A DNA stretch of 64,000 bases from Pseudacidovorax sp. RU35E (GTDB lineage: Bacteria; Pseudomonadota; Gammaproteobacteria; Burkholderiales; Burkholderiaceae_C). The stretch's first letter is position 1. The number at the start of each line of letters is the position of its first letter. The stretch lies in assembly GCF_900156165.1 (NCBI RefSeq), contig NZ_FTMY01000002.1, positions 124,001 through 188,000 of the forward strand. The letters are read 5' to 3'. Positions 25,880 to 33,997 of this stretch are shown here, piece after piece. The position numbers and the translations under genes are program-made. The notes beneath the pieces are model-generated. The model was not told where the DNA came from and did no database searches. It was given only the letters and a program-made list of their open reading frames with translations.

Positions 25880-27775
25880 ATGACCATGCTGACCTTCCGC
25901 CCCGTTGCCGTGGCCGCCTTGCTGGCTTGCAGTGTCGCCGTCGCCCAGACGCCTCCCACCCCAGCATCCAATCCGATGCCTGAGGCGGCGCCTGCGTCCG
26001 CCGCCACGGCGGTGCCGCCGGCCTCGCTGGGCGACGCCGTCGCATTGGCGATCAATCGCAATCCCGAGGTGCTGGCCCGCCTGCGCATGTACCAGGCCTC
26101 CGATGCCGACCAGGCCGTGGCCCGCAGCGGGCTGCGTCCGCAGGTCGATCTGCAAGCCTTCACCGGCTACCAGAGCAGCCGCATCAGCGGCAGCGACAGC
26201 CAGAACTACAGCCGTCCCGGTGCCAACCTGCAACTGCGCCAGACCCTGTTCGACGGTGGTGCAGCGTCCAGCGACACGCGCCGCGCCGGCTTCGCCAAGC
26301 TCAGCCGCTACTACGACTACCTCGCGGCCAGCGACGAGATCGCGCTGCAGGCCGTGCAGGCCTACATCGATGTGAGCCGCTACCGCGAGCTGGAGCGCTT
26401 GGCTGCCGACAACTGGGGCTTCCACAACGAGACGCGCGAGCAGCTCGACCGCCGTGCCTCGGCCGGCGTGGGCAAGCGCGTGGACCTGGAACTGTCCCAG
26501 GGCCGTGCCGCCCTGTCGCAGTCGAACTGGCTGACCGACAGCGCCAACCTGCATGACGTGACCCAGCGCTTCCAGCGCCTGGTGGGCCAGATGCCCGCCG
26601 CGCAGCTGTCGCCGGTGCCCGAGACGTCTGCCAACCTGCCGGCCGCCCAGCAGGTGCTCAATGAGGCCATGCGCCGCAACCCGGGTTTCCTGTCGGCCGT
26701 GTCGGGCATCCGTGCCGCCCGTGCCGACCTGGATGTGCGCAATGCCGCCAAGTCGCCCACCGTCGCCTTCGTGGCCCAGACCGGTACCGACAAGCAGCTG
26801 TCCGGCCTCGACACCGTGCAGCGCGTGCAGAACAGCTCGGTTCAGGTGGTGCTGAACTACAACCTGTACCGCGGTGGCGCCGACGATGCCCGCGCCCGTG
26901 CCGCGCAGGAGAACTTCTACGCCGCCCAGGACCAGCGCGACCTGGCCTGCCGCAACATCCGCCAGACCGCCACCATCGCCTACAACGATCTGCGTCGTCT
27001 GCGCGAGCAGCTCAACTACCTGGAGCAGCACCAGCTGTCGAGCGAGAAGGCGCGCGAAGCCTTCCGCCAGCAGTTCGACATCGGCCAGCGCTCGCTGCTG
27101 GACTTGCTGGACACCGAGAACGAGCTGTTCCAGGCCCGCCGCGCGGTGGTCAACGCCCGCTACGACTACCTGCTCGCCGGCTACCGCGTGCTGCAGCAGA
27201 CCAACGGCCTGCTGCCCGCCATGGGCCAGAAGCCGATCATGGTCGATGCGCCCGAAGTGCCAGAAGGCGGCCAGCCCGAGGACGAGGCCGTGCTGTGCAG
27301 CACCGAGATGACGCCGCCGCAGGTGCTGGACACCGCGGCCGTGGTCGCCTCGCGCCCGCCGCTGCAGCCCACGCCCGGCCAGACCTCGCCCGCCCCGCGC
27401 CCGCTCCCGGCAGGCAGCCCGATTGCGGCCGACATCTCCGGTGTGCTGCCCACGGTGCAGGACTGGGCCCGCACCTGGTCCGCCAAGGACCTGGAGAAGT
27501 ACATGGGCTTCTACGCCGCGAGCTTCCGTCCGGCGCAGGGCACCGTGTCGGCCTGGAAGTCGCTGCGCACCACTCGCGTGACCAAGCCCGGCCCGATCCG
27601 CGTGACGCTGGAGGACGTGCAGGTGCGCCCTGACGGCGCCAATGGTGCGCAGGCCTCCTTCAAGCAGACCTACCGTTCGGACGACTACAACGACGTGGTC
27701 TACAAGACGCTGGGCTTCGTGCGCGAAGGCCAGGCCTGGAAGATCCAGTCCGAGGTCGCGACGCCGGCACGCTGA
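25880..27775 (+). CDS. lapE: TolC-family outer-membrane channel LapE with C-terminal NTF2-like domain
   Basis: A 631-residue protein with a Sec signal peptide (VAVAALLACSVAVAQ). Residues about 55-470 form a TolC-type barrel and tunnel domain (LGDAVALAINRNPEVLARLR, LRQTLFDGGAASSDTRRAG, FDIGQRSLLDLLDTENELFQ). It should be the outer-membrane exit of the LapB-LapC exporter. After a Pro-rich linker, residues about 516-631 form an unexpected NTF2/Cds6-like domain (VQDWARTWSAKDLEKYMGFY ... GQAWKIQSE). Ordinary TolC proteins end before this. ATG codons at 25880 and 25886 are both possible starts; the first is used here. It is transcribed away from lapG. Confidence 0.9.
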   Translation: MTMLTFRPVAVAALLACSVAVAQTPPTPASNPMPEAAPASAATAVPPASLGDAVALAINRNPEVLARLRMYQASDADQAVARSGLRPQVDLQAFTGYQSSRISGSDSQNYSRPGANLQLRQTLFDGGAASSDTRRAGFAKLSRYYDYLAASDEIALQAVQAYIDVSRYRELERLAADNWGFHNETREQLDRRASAGVGKRVDLELSQGRAALSQSNWLTDSANLHDVTQRFQRLVGQMPAAQLSPVPETSANLPAAQQVLNEAMRRNPGFLSAVSGIRAARADLDVRNAAKSPTVAFVAQTGTDKQLSGLDTVQRVQNSSVQVVLNYNLYRGGADDARARAAQENFYAAQDQRDLACRNIRQTATIAYNDLRRLREQLNYLEQHQLSSEKAREAFRQQFDIGQRSLLDLLDTENELFQARRAVVNARYDYLLAGYRVLQQTNGLLPAMGQKPIMVDAPEVPEGGQPEDEAVLCSTEMTPPQVLDTAAVVASRPPLQPTPGQTSPAPRPLPAGSPIAADISGVLPTVQDWARTWSAKDLEKYMGFYAASFRPAQGTVSAWKSLRTTRVTKPGPIRVTLEDVQVRPDGANGAQASFKQTYRSDDYNDVVYKTLGFVREGQAWKIQSEVATPAR

Positions 27776-27813
27776 CCCGCGGGGGCCCCAAGGGCCCTCA
27801 TCCAGCGCACACG

Positions 27814-27836
27814 ACGGGCCCTTCGGGGCCCGTTTG
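27814..27836 (+). terminator. Probable terminator of lapE
   Basis: A perfect 8-bp stem ACGGGCCC/GGGCCCGT with the very stable TTCG tetraloop is followed by a short T tract (TTTGCATT). It starts 38 bp after the lapE stop codon. Confidence 0.75.
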
Positions 27837-28079
27837 CATTGGTGCGTCCAACGCGGCGCGGGTTTGCGTCGAAGCAGTGCATGGATGCACCAGGACGGGA
27901 AACTGTATCCAATTTGAAGGCGCATTGAACCAATGCCGTATGAAGAGATCCGCACGTGCATCAGTGAAGAGTGCGGTACTGGGGGGAATAAGGATTGGAT
28001 ACAAAGTGGCACGCCCATTGCTTGAAGACAGCCATCCGGCCTCCCGCCGGTCCTGTTGTTCAACCTTCCGGGAATGCCC
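27837..28079 (+). promoter_or_regulatory. Leader/promoter region of the hydantoinase operon
   Basis: This gene-free stretch after the lapE terminator is richer in A and T than its flanks. It holds the oppositely oriented motifs tgtatccaat (27904-27913) and attggataca (27994-28003), exact reverse complements of each other about 90 bp apart (start to start). Motifs of the ttGTATnnaa/ttGGATACaa kind are typical binding sites of GntR/FCD regulators. No regulator gene is adjacent. I see no coding sequence or riboswitch in the stretch. Confidence 0.45.
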
Positions 28080-29081
28080 ATGCGCCAATTCATCGCTCCC
28101 CTCCTGGTGGCCGCCGCCGCCCTGACGCCGCTGCTCGGCCAGGCGCAGGACGCCATCAAGCTCGGCTACGCCAAGTGCGCGCACTGCACGCCGCTGGCCC
28201 TCACGCCGCAGAACGCCGACGCTTCCAAGGTCAAGCTGGAGGCCACCGGCTTCAACACCGGCAATGACGTGCTGACGGCCCTGCTGTCCAAGAGCATCGA
28301 CGTGGCCCAGGTTACCTACCTGCACTACGCCACCGCCCTGGACAAGGGCTTCGACGTGGTCGCCATCTCGGGCCAGATCAACGGCGGCTCGCAGATCCTC
28401 GTGGGCAACGACGTGCCCGTGGCCGAGAACGACTGGGCGGGCCTCAAGAAGGTCATCGCCGACTACAAGACCCAGGGCAAGCCCTTCCGCGTGGCGGCCT
28501 CGCGCGGCAATGCGCAGGACATCCACATGCGCGGCGCCTTCGCCAAGCAGGGCATCGACATCAACAAGGACGTCCAGTTCATCAACATCCCCAACCCGTC
28601 GGACCACGTGCAGGCGCTGCGCCGCGGCGAGGTGGAGCTGATTTGCTCGGTCGACCCCTTCGCCACCCAGATCCGCGAAGTGAAGGCCGCCAAGTTCTTC
28701 ACCTATCCCTATGACCAGGCGGCCGGCAAGCTGACCAACCTGATCGTCACCCGCTCCGACGTGATCGCCAGCAAGCCCAAGGCGGTGGAAGAGACGGTGC
28801 GCTCCATCGTCAAGGTCAACGAGCTGATGACCAAGGACAAGGGCCTTTTCATCGACACCATCCAGAAGGTGACCGGCCTGGACAAGGCCATCGCCACCGG
28901 CGCGGCGTCCAACCTCTACCCCGACTACCAGATCCACCGCGCCTCGGCCGTGGCCATCGCGCAGATGATGCGTGACCTCAAGTACATCAACACCGACGTG
29001 ACGGCGGCGGTCGAGAAGAACATCGACTACCGCTTCCTCGAAGCCGCGACGGGCAAGCCCAAGTCGCAGCTGGGCTACTGA
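28080..29081 (+). CDS. ABC transporter substrate-binding protein (SsuA/TauA/THI5-like)
   Basis: A 333-residue periplasmic binding protein with signal peptide MRQFIAPLLVAAAALTPLLG cut near GQAQ. The mature part begins DAIKLGYAKCAHCTPLAL and keeps the NMT1/THI5/SsuA fold (LTALLSKSIDVAQVTYLH, RRGEVELICSVDPFATQIRE). It is the first gene of a + strand operon with permease, ATPase, two NAD-type enzymes, hydantoinase and racemase. The substrate is therefore likely to be a cyclic amide or related nitrogen compound, but the sequence does not identify it. The paired cysteines near the start of the mature protein (KCAHC) are unusual for a binding protein. The ATG at 28080 is chosen because the signal peptide starts there. 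Confidence 0.85.
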   Translation: MRQFIAPLLVAAAALTPLLGQAQDAIKLGYAKCAHCTPLALTPQNADASKVKLEATGFNTGNDVLTALLSKSIDVAQVTYLHYATALDKGFDVVAISGQINGGSQILVGNDVPVAENDWAGLKKVIADYKTQGKPFRVAASRGNAQDIHMRGAFAKQGIDINKDVQFINIPNPSDHVQALRRGEVELICSVDPFATQIREVKAAKFFTYPYDQAAGKLTNLIVTRSDVIASKPKAVEETVRSIVKVNELMTKDKGLFIDTIQKVTGLDKAIATGAASNLYPDYQIHRASAVAIAQMMRDLKYINTDVTAAVEKNIDYRFLEAATGKPKSQLGY

Positions 29082-29099
29082 GGCAAGGGGCCGACGACG

Positions 29100-29969
29100 A
29101 TGGCGGATTCCTCCACGACCACGCTGCCGGCCGCGCCGGCGCCGGCTGCGGCGATGCCGGCCTGGAAGCGGCTGTACCGGCGCGTCGAGCGCGCCATCGT
29201 GCCGGCCCTGGTGCTCATCGGCTGGGAGCTGTTCTCCCGCTCGGGCGTGCTGCCGCCCGCACTGTTGCCGGCACCTTCGCAGGTACTGGTGGCCTGGGCC
29301 GACTGGGTGATCGGCACCGACGGCAACACGCAGACCTATTCGGGCCGATGGATCTTCGACGTGGCGGCCAGCGCCGGCCGCGTGTCCGCCGGCTTCGCGC
29401 TGGCGGCGGCCCTGGGCATCGGCCTGGGCATGGCCATCGGCTGGTCGCGCACCATCGAGAAGCTGATCGAGCCGCTGCTGCAGGTGCTGCGGCCGGTGCC
29501 GCCGGTGTCGTGGATTCCGCTGGCCATCATCTGGTTCGGCATCGCCAACAAGCCGGCGATCTTCCTGGTGTTCCTGGGCTCATTCTTCCCGGTGCTGCTG
29601 TCCACCATCCATGGCGTGAAGACCTGCGACCGCAACCTGCTGCGCGCGGGTGCCATGGCGGGCGGCACGCCGCGGCTGCTGCTGCGGCACATCGTGTTCC
29701 AGGCGGCGCTGCCCAGCATCTTCTCGGGCCTGCGCATCGCCATCGGCTCGGCCTGGATGCTGACCGTCACGGCCGAGATGGTGGCCGTCAAGAGCGGCGT
29801 GGGCTATGTGCTCTGGGATTCGTACTACTTCCTGCGCTACGACATCGTCATTGCCGCCATGGCCAGCATCGGCCTGCTGGGCTACTGCAGCGACTGGCTC
29901 ATCAAACTGCTGTCGGCGCGCGTGCTGCGCTGGCAGCGCGGCTCCACCCTGCAGGCGAAGGAGGGCTGA
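29100..29969 (+). CDS. ABC transporter permease (SsuC/TauC family)
   Basis: A 289-residue inner-membrane permease with about six membrane helices and the binding-protein-dependent transport signature in the cytoplasmic loop (RAGAMAGGTPRLLLRHIVFQ). WIPLAIIWFGIANKPAIFLV is typical of the SsuC/TauC/nitrate permease family. It lies 18 bp after the binding-protein gene and 2 bp before the ATPase gene, so the three form one importer. Confidence 0.9.
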   Translation: MADSSTTTLPAAPAPAAAMPAWKRLYRRVERAIVPALVLIGWELFSRSGVLPPALLPAPSQVLVAWADWVIGTDGNTQTYSGRWIFDVAASAGRVSAGFALAAALGIGLGMAIGWSRTIEKLIEPLLQVLRPVPPVSWIPLAIIWFGIANKPAIFLVFLGSFFPVLLSTIHGVKTCDRNLLRAGAMAGGTPRLLLRHIVFQAALPSIFSGLRIAIGSAWMLTVTAEMVAVKSGVGYVLWDSYYFLRYDIVIAAMASIGLLGYCSDWLIKLLSARVLRWQRGSTLQAKEG

Positions 29970-29971
29970 CC

Positions 29972-30757
29972 ATGAGCCTCATCACCATCCAGAACGTCTC
30001 GCGCCACTTCGAGGACCCGCGCCGCGGCAGCGCCGTCAAGGCGCTGGACCACGTGAGCCTGAGCGTGGGTCGCAACGAATTTCTGTGCCTGCTGGGGCCG
30101 AGCGGTTGCGGCAAGTCCACGCTCTTGAACATGATCGCGGGCTTCGACCATCCCACGCGCGGTGTGGTGGCCGTGGGCGGCCGCCCGGTGACGGCACCGG
30201 GCGTGGACCGCGGCGTCGTCTTCCAGCAGCCCACGCTGATGCCCTGGCTGCCGGTGTGGGAGAACGTGGCCTTCCACCTCACCATGCGCGGCCTGCCCAA
30301 GGCCGAGCGGCGCAAGAAGGCGCAGCACTTCATCGACATGGTGGGGCTGCGCGGCTTCGAGAATCACTTTCCCAGCGAGCTCTCGGGCGGCATGAACCAG
30401 CGCGTGGGCATCGCCCGGGCGCTGCTGATGAACCCCGAGGTGATCCTGATGGACGAGCCCTTCGGCGCGCTGGACGAGCAGACCAAGATGGGCATGCATG
30501 CCGAGCTGGTGCGCATCTGGCGCGACAGCCAGAGCACCATCGTGTTCGTCACGCACGGCATCGAGGAGTCGCTGGCGCTGGGCACGCACATCGCCGTGAT
30601 GTCGGCGCGGCCGGGTCGCATCCGCGAGCTGATCGAGGTGGACCTGCCGCGCCCGCGCGATTCCACCAGCCCGCGCTTCAACGACTACAAGCGGCACATC
30701 CTGCAACTGCTGCGGCCCGAGGGCGTGGCCACGCCGGCCGCCGCCGCGCATGGCTGA
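29972..30757 (+). CDS. ABC transporter ATP-binding protein (SsuB/TauB family)
   Basis: A 261-residue ATPase with Walker A GPSGCGKST, Q-loop VVFQQPTLMPWLPV, signature LSGGMNQR, Walker B VILMDEPFGALDEQT and switch FVTHGIEES. It energises the importer encoded by the two preceding genes. The last 8 bp overlap the next gene, which couples transport with catabolic enzymes in one transcript. Confidence 0.93.
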   Translation: MSLITIQNVSRHFEDPRRGSAVKALDHVSLSVGRNEFLCLLGPSGCGKSTLLNMIAGFDHPTRGVVAVGGRPVTAPGVDRGVVFQQPTLMPWLPVWENVAFHLTMRGLPKAERRKKAQHFIDMVGLRGFENHFPSELSGGMNQRVGIARALLMNPEVILMDEPFGALDEQTKMGMHAELVRIWRDSQSTIVFVTHGIEESLALGTHIAVMSARPGRIRELIEVDLPRPRDSTSPRFNDYKRHILQLLRPEGVATPAAAAHG

Positions 30758-31760
30758 CACCGCGCCCGTCACCTTCATCACCGGCGCCGCGGGCTTTGTC
30801 GGTCTGGCGCTGGTGGAGCACCTGCTGGCGCGTGGCGAGACGGTGATCGGCTGGGATGCGGCGCCGCTGCCGGATGCGGCGCAGCGCGTGTTGGCAGCAT
30901 TGCCCGGGCGCTTCATCGCCTTGCGTGGCGACGCGGGCGACGCCGCGGCGCTGGAAGCCGCACTGGCCCTGCACCGTCCGCAGCGCATGGTGCTGCTGGC
31001 GGCCGTGACCGCGGCGGCCGAGCGCGAGCGCCGCGCGCCCGAAGGGATCTTCGCCGTCAACCTGGTGGCCGTCACCACGGCGCTGCGCCTGGCGGCCGCG
31101 CATGGCGTTCAGCGGGTGCTGCTGGCCAGCTCGGGCTCGGCCTATGGCGCCAGCGGGCGTCTGCCCGGCCTGCTGCACGAGACCGGCACACCGCTGCAGC
31201 CCGAGGGGCTCTACGGCATCTCCAAGGTGGCGGCCGAGGCTGCCGCGCGGCGACTGTCCGGGCTGCTGGGCGTGGACCTGCGCATCGGCCGCCTGGGCAC
31301 CTGCTTCGGTCCCTGGGAGCGCGACACCGGCGTGCGCGACACGCCCAGCGCGCCCTTGCAGGCGCTGCGCCTGCTGCGCGCCGGCCAGCCCGTGCGGTTG
31401 CCGCGCGCATTGCGGCGCGACTGGCTCTACGTGCGCGATGCCGCCGCCGCGATCGCGGCGCTGCTCGATGCCGAGGCGCCGACGCAGCCCATCTACAACC
31501 TGGCTGCCGGCTTCGAGTGGTCCGTGGCCGACTGGTGCGCATGGCTGTGCCAACAGCCCGGCTTCGAGGGCGCCGACTGGGCCATCGTCGGCGAAGGGGA
31601 GGCCACCAACATCGACCCCTACGCCGACTACGACCGCGCCAGCATGGACATCACCGCGCTGCGCCGGGACACCGGCTTCGTGCCGGGCTACGACCTGGCG
31701 TACGCCGGTGCCGACTTCCTGGACTGGCTGCAGCGCAGCGCGGAGCCTGCCCATGCCTGA
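30750..31760 (+). CDS. NAD-dependent epimerase/dehydratase family protein
   Basis: A 336-residue extended SDR. The N-terminal nucleotide-binding motif is TGAAGFVG, and the catalytic region holds SSGSAYGA with YGISK (Tyr-x-x-x-Lys). GRLGTCFGPWERDTG is typical of sugar-nucleotide epimerase or UDP-type dehydratase relatives. The partner genes are catabolic rather than envelope genes, so the substrate is probably a hydroxylated or sugar-like compound from the imported molecule rather than a nucleotide sugar. Sequence alone does not fix the reaction. It overlaps the genes on both sides by 8 bp. Confidence 0.8.
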   Translation: MADTAPVTFITGAAGFVGLALVEHLLARGETVIGWDAAPLPDAAQRVLAALPGRFIALRGDAGDAAALEAALALHRPQRMVLLAAVTAAAERERRAPEGIFAVNLVAVTTALRLAAAHGVQRVLLASSGSAYGASGRLPGLLHETGTPLQPEGLYGISKVAAEAAARRLSGLLGVDLRIGRLGTCFGPWERDTGVRDTPSAPLQALRLLRAGQPVRLPRALRRDWLYVRDAAAAIAALLDAEAPTQPIYNLAAGFEWSVADWCAWLCQQPGFEGADWAIVGEGEATNIDPYADYDRASMDITALRRDTGFVPGYDLAYAGADFLDWLQRSAEPAHA

Positions 31761-32550
31761 GATCACCCCGACGCCCGCACGGCGCATGGCCGGCCGATGC
31801 TGCATCGTCACCGGCGCCGCCTCCGGCATCGGACGCGCCATCGCGCGCCGCCTGGCGGCCGAAGGCGCTTTCGTGGTCGTCGCCGACATCACCCAGCAGC
31901 CCATCGAGGGCGGTGCGCTCACGCTCGCGGCCATCGAGGCCGAAGGCGGGCAGGCCCGCTTCGTCCAGTGCGACGTGAGCCGCACCGAGCAGGTCGATGC
32001 CCTCGTGGCCGAAGCCGTGCGCTGGCAGGGCCGGCTCGACGTGCTGGTCAACAACGCCTGCATCCGCCACGCGCGGCCCCTGGCCGACATGGAGGACGCC
32101 GACTGGCAGCGCCTGCTCGACGTCAACCTCGGCGGCGTCTTCCGCGCCAGCCGCGCCGCCGTGCGCCAGATGCGCATGCAGGCCGTGGTGGACGAGGTGC
32201 GCGGCCGCATCGTCAACCTGTCGTCGCAGCATGGCCTGATCGCCGCGCCCGGCGACCTGGGCTATGGCGTCACCAAGGCCGGCATCGGCTACATGACGCG
32301 CCAGGTGGCCGCCGACTACGCCGCCGAGCAGATCGCCTGCAATGCCGTGGCGCCCGGCAAGATCCAGACGGGGCAGGGCGGCCGCGCCCTCGACCCCGTG
32401 GTCATGGAGCGCGCCATCCGCCGCACGCCCTGGCCGCGCCTGGGCCGGCCCGAGGACGTGGCCGAGGCGGTGCTGTTTCTGGCCAGTTCCGAGGCGCGCT
32501 TCATCACCGGCGCCGAACTCATGGTCGACGGTGGCTGGATGGCCGCCTGA
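31753..32550 (+). CDS. Short-chain dehydrogenase/reductase (SDR)
   Basis: A 265-residue classical SDR. The cofactor motif is TGAASGIGR, with NNAC in place of the usual NNAG, the catalytic serine in VNLSSQHG, and YGVTKAG as the Tyr-x-x-x-Lys pair. The C-terminus ends with FITGAELMVDGGWMAA as in most family members. It probably oxidises or reduces a hydroxyl or keto group in the pathway encoded by this operon. The start ATG overlaps the epimerase gene by 8 bp; a 28-bp gap separates it from the hydantoinase gene. Confidence 0.88.
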   Translation: MPEITPTPARRMAGRCCIVTGAASGIGRAIARRLAAEGAFVVVADITQQPIEGGALTLAAIEAEGGQARFVQCDVSRTEQVDALVAEAVRWQGRLDVLVNNACIRHARPLADMEDADWQRLLDVNLGGVFRASRAAVRQMRMQAVVDEVRGRIVNLSSQHGLIAAPGDLGYGVTKAGIGYMTRQVAADYAAEQIACNAVAPGKIQTGQGGRALDPVVMERAIRRTPWPRLGRPEDVAEAVLFLASSEARFITGAELMVDGGWMAA

Positions 32551-32578
32551 TCCCTTCCGATTTCCCAACGAGACACGC

Positions 32579-33997
32579 ATGTCACCCTTCGACCTCGTCA
32601 TCCGCAACGCCCGCGCCGTCACGGCCAGCGACATCTTCGACTGCGACATCGCCGTGAAGGACGGCCGCATCGTGCAACTGGGCCAGGGTCTCGCCGCCGG
32701 CGCGCGCGAGATCGACGCGGCGGGCCGTCATGTGACGCCCGGCGGCGTCGACGCGCACTGTCACCTCGACCAGCCCGAACCGCCGCCGGTGGTGATGGCC
32801 GACGACTTCGACACCGGCACACGCTCCGCAGCCTGCGGCGGCACCACCACCGTCATCCCCTTCGCGCTGCAGCACAAGGGCCAGTCGCTGCGCGATGCGG
32901 TGGCCGACTACCACCAGCGCGCCGAGGGCAAGGCGCATGTGGACTACAGCTTCCACCTGATCGTGAGCGACCCCACGCCCAAGGTGCTGGAGGAAGAGCT
33001 GCCTGCGCTGATCCGCGAGGGCTACACCTCGTTCAAGATCTACATGACCTACGACAGCCTGAAGCTGGACGACGGCCAGATCCTGGACGTGCTGGCGGTG
33101 GCCCGCGAGCATGGCGCCATGGCCATGATCCATGCCGAGAACGCCGACTGCATCGAATGGCTCAGCAAGCGGCTGGAGGCCGCCGGCCGCACTGCGCCGC
33201 GCTGGCATGCGCATGCGCGGCCCATGCTGGTGGAGCGTGAGGCCACGCACCGCGCCATCGCGCTGTCGGAACTGGTGGATGTGCCCATCCTCATCGTGCA
33301 TGTCTCCGGACGCGAGGCGGTTGAGCAGATCCGCTGGGCGCGCGCCCACGGCCTGAACGTCTTCGCCGAGACCTGCCCACAGTACCTCTTCCTCACCGCC
33401 GAGGACCTGGGCATCGACGACAGCTACCACGGCGCCAAGTGCGTCTGCAGCCCGCCGCCGCGCGACAAGAGCAACCAGCAGGTGATCTGGAACGGGCTGG
33501 CCGATGGGCTCTTCACCGTGTTCTCGTCCGACCACGCGCCCTACAAGTTCGACGGCACCGAAGGCAAGAAGCCGGGCGGCGAGGAAGTGGGCTTCCGCCA
33601 CATTCCCAACGGCATCCCGGGCATCGAGACGCGCATGGCGCTGCTGTGGTCCGAGGGCGTGATGGCCGGGCGCATCACGCCGCAGAAGTTCGTCGAGCTG
33701 ACGTCCACCAACCCGGCCAAGGCCTACGGCCTGCATCCGCGCAAGGGCAGCCTGGCGGTGGGTGCCGATGCCGACCTCGTGATCTGGGACGAGCGCGAGT
33801 TCGTGCTGACCAATGCCCAGCTGCACCACAACGTCGACTACACGCCCTATGAGGGCATGCACCTGACGGCCTGGCCCGGCATGACGCTCGCGCGGGGCGA
33901 GGTGGTCTGGGACGGCCGCGATTTCACCGGCCGCCAGGGCGCAGGCCGCTTCCTGCACTGCGGCATGCCCACGCTGGTGCCGCGCCGGCGGGGATGA
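32579..33997 (+). CDS. Hydantoinase / dihydropyrimidinase family amidohydrolase
   Basis: A 472-residue cyclic amidohydrolase. The metal ligands are all present: His60 and His62 in DAHCHLDQ, carbamylated Lys153 in SFKIYM, His185 in MIHAEN, His241 in HVSG, and Asp318 in SSDHAPY. Tyr158, which binds the cyclic amide in this family, is also kept. The enzyme should hydrolyse a ring -CO-NH- bond as in 5-substituted hydantoins, dihydropyrimidines or related imides. No N-carbamoylase or beta-ureidopropionase gene follows it, so the next step is not encoded nearby. The racemase-family gene overlaps by 4 bp (ATGA). Confidence 0.9.
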   Translation: MSPFDLVIRNARAVTASDIFDCDIAVKDGRIVQLGQGLAAGAREIDAAGRHVTPGGVDAHCHLDQPEPPPVVMADDFDTGTRSAACGGTTTVIPFALQHKGQSLRDAVADYHQRAEGKAHVDYSFHLIVSDPTPKVLEEELPALIREGYTSFKIYMTYDSLKLDDGQILDVLAVAREHGAMAMIHAENADCIEWLSKRLEAAGRTAPRWHAHARPMLVEREATHRAIALSELVDVPILIVHVSGREAVEQIRWARAHGLNVFAETCPQYLFLTAEDLGIDDSYHGAKCVCSPPPRDKSNQQVIWNGLADGLFTVFSSDHAPYKFDGTEGKKPGGEEVGFRHIPNGIPGIETRMALLWSEGVMAGRITPQKFVELTSTNPAKAYGLHPRKGSLAVGADADLVIWDEREFVLTNAQLHHNVDYTPYEGMHLTAWPGMTLARGEVVWDGRDFTGRQGAGRFLHCGMPTLVPRRRG

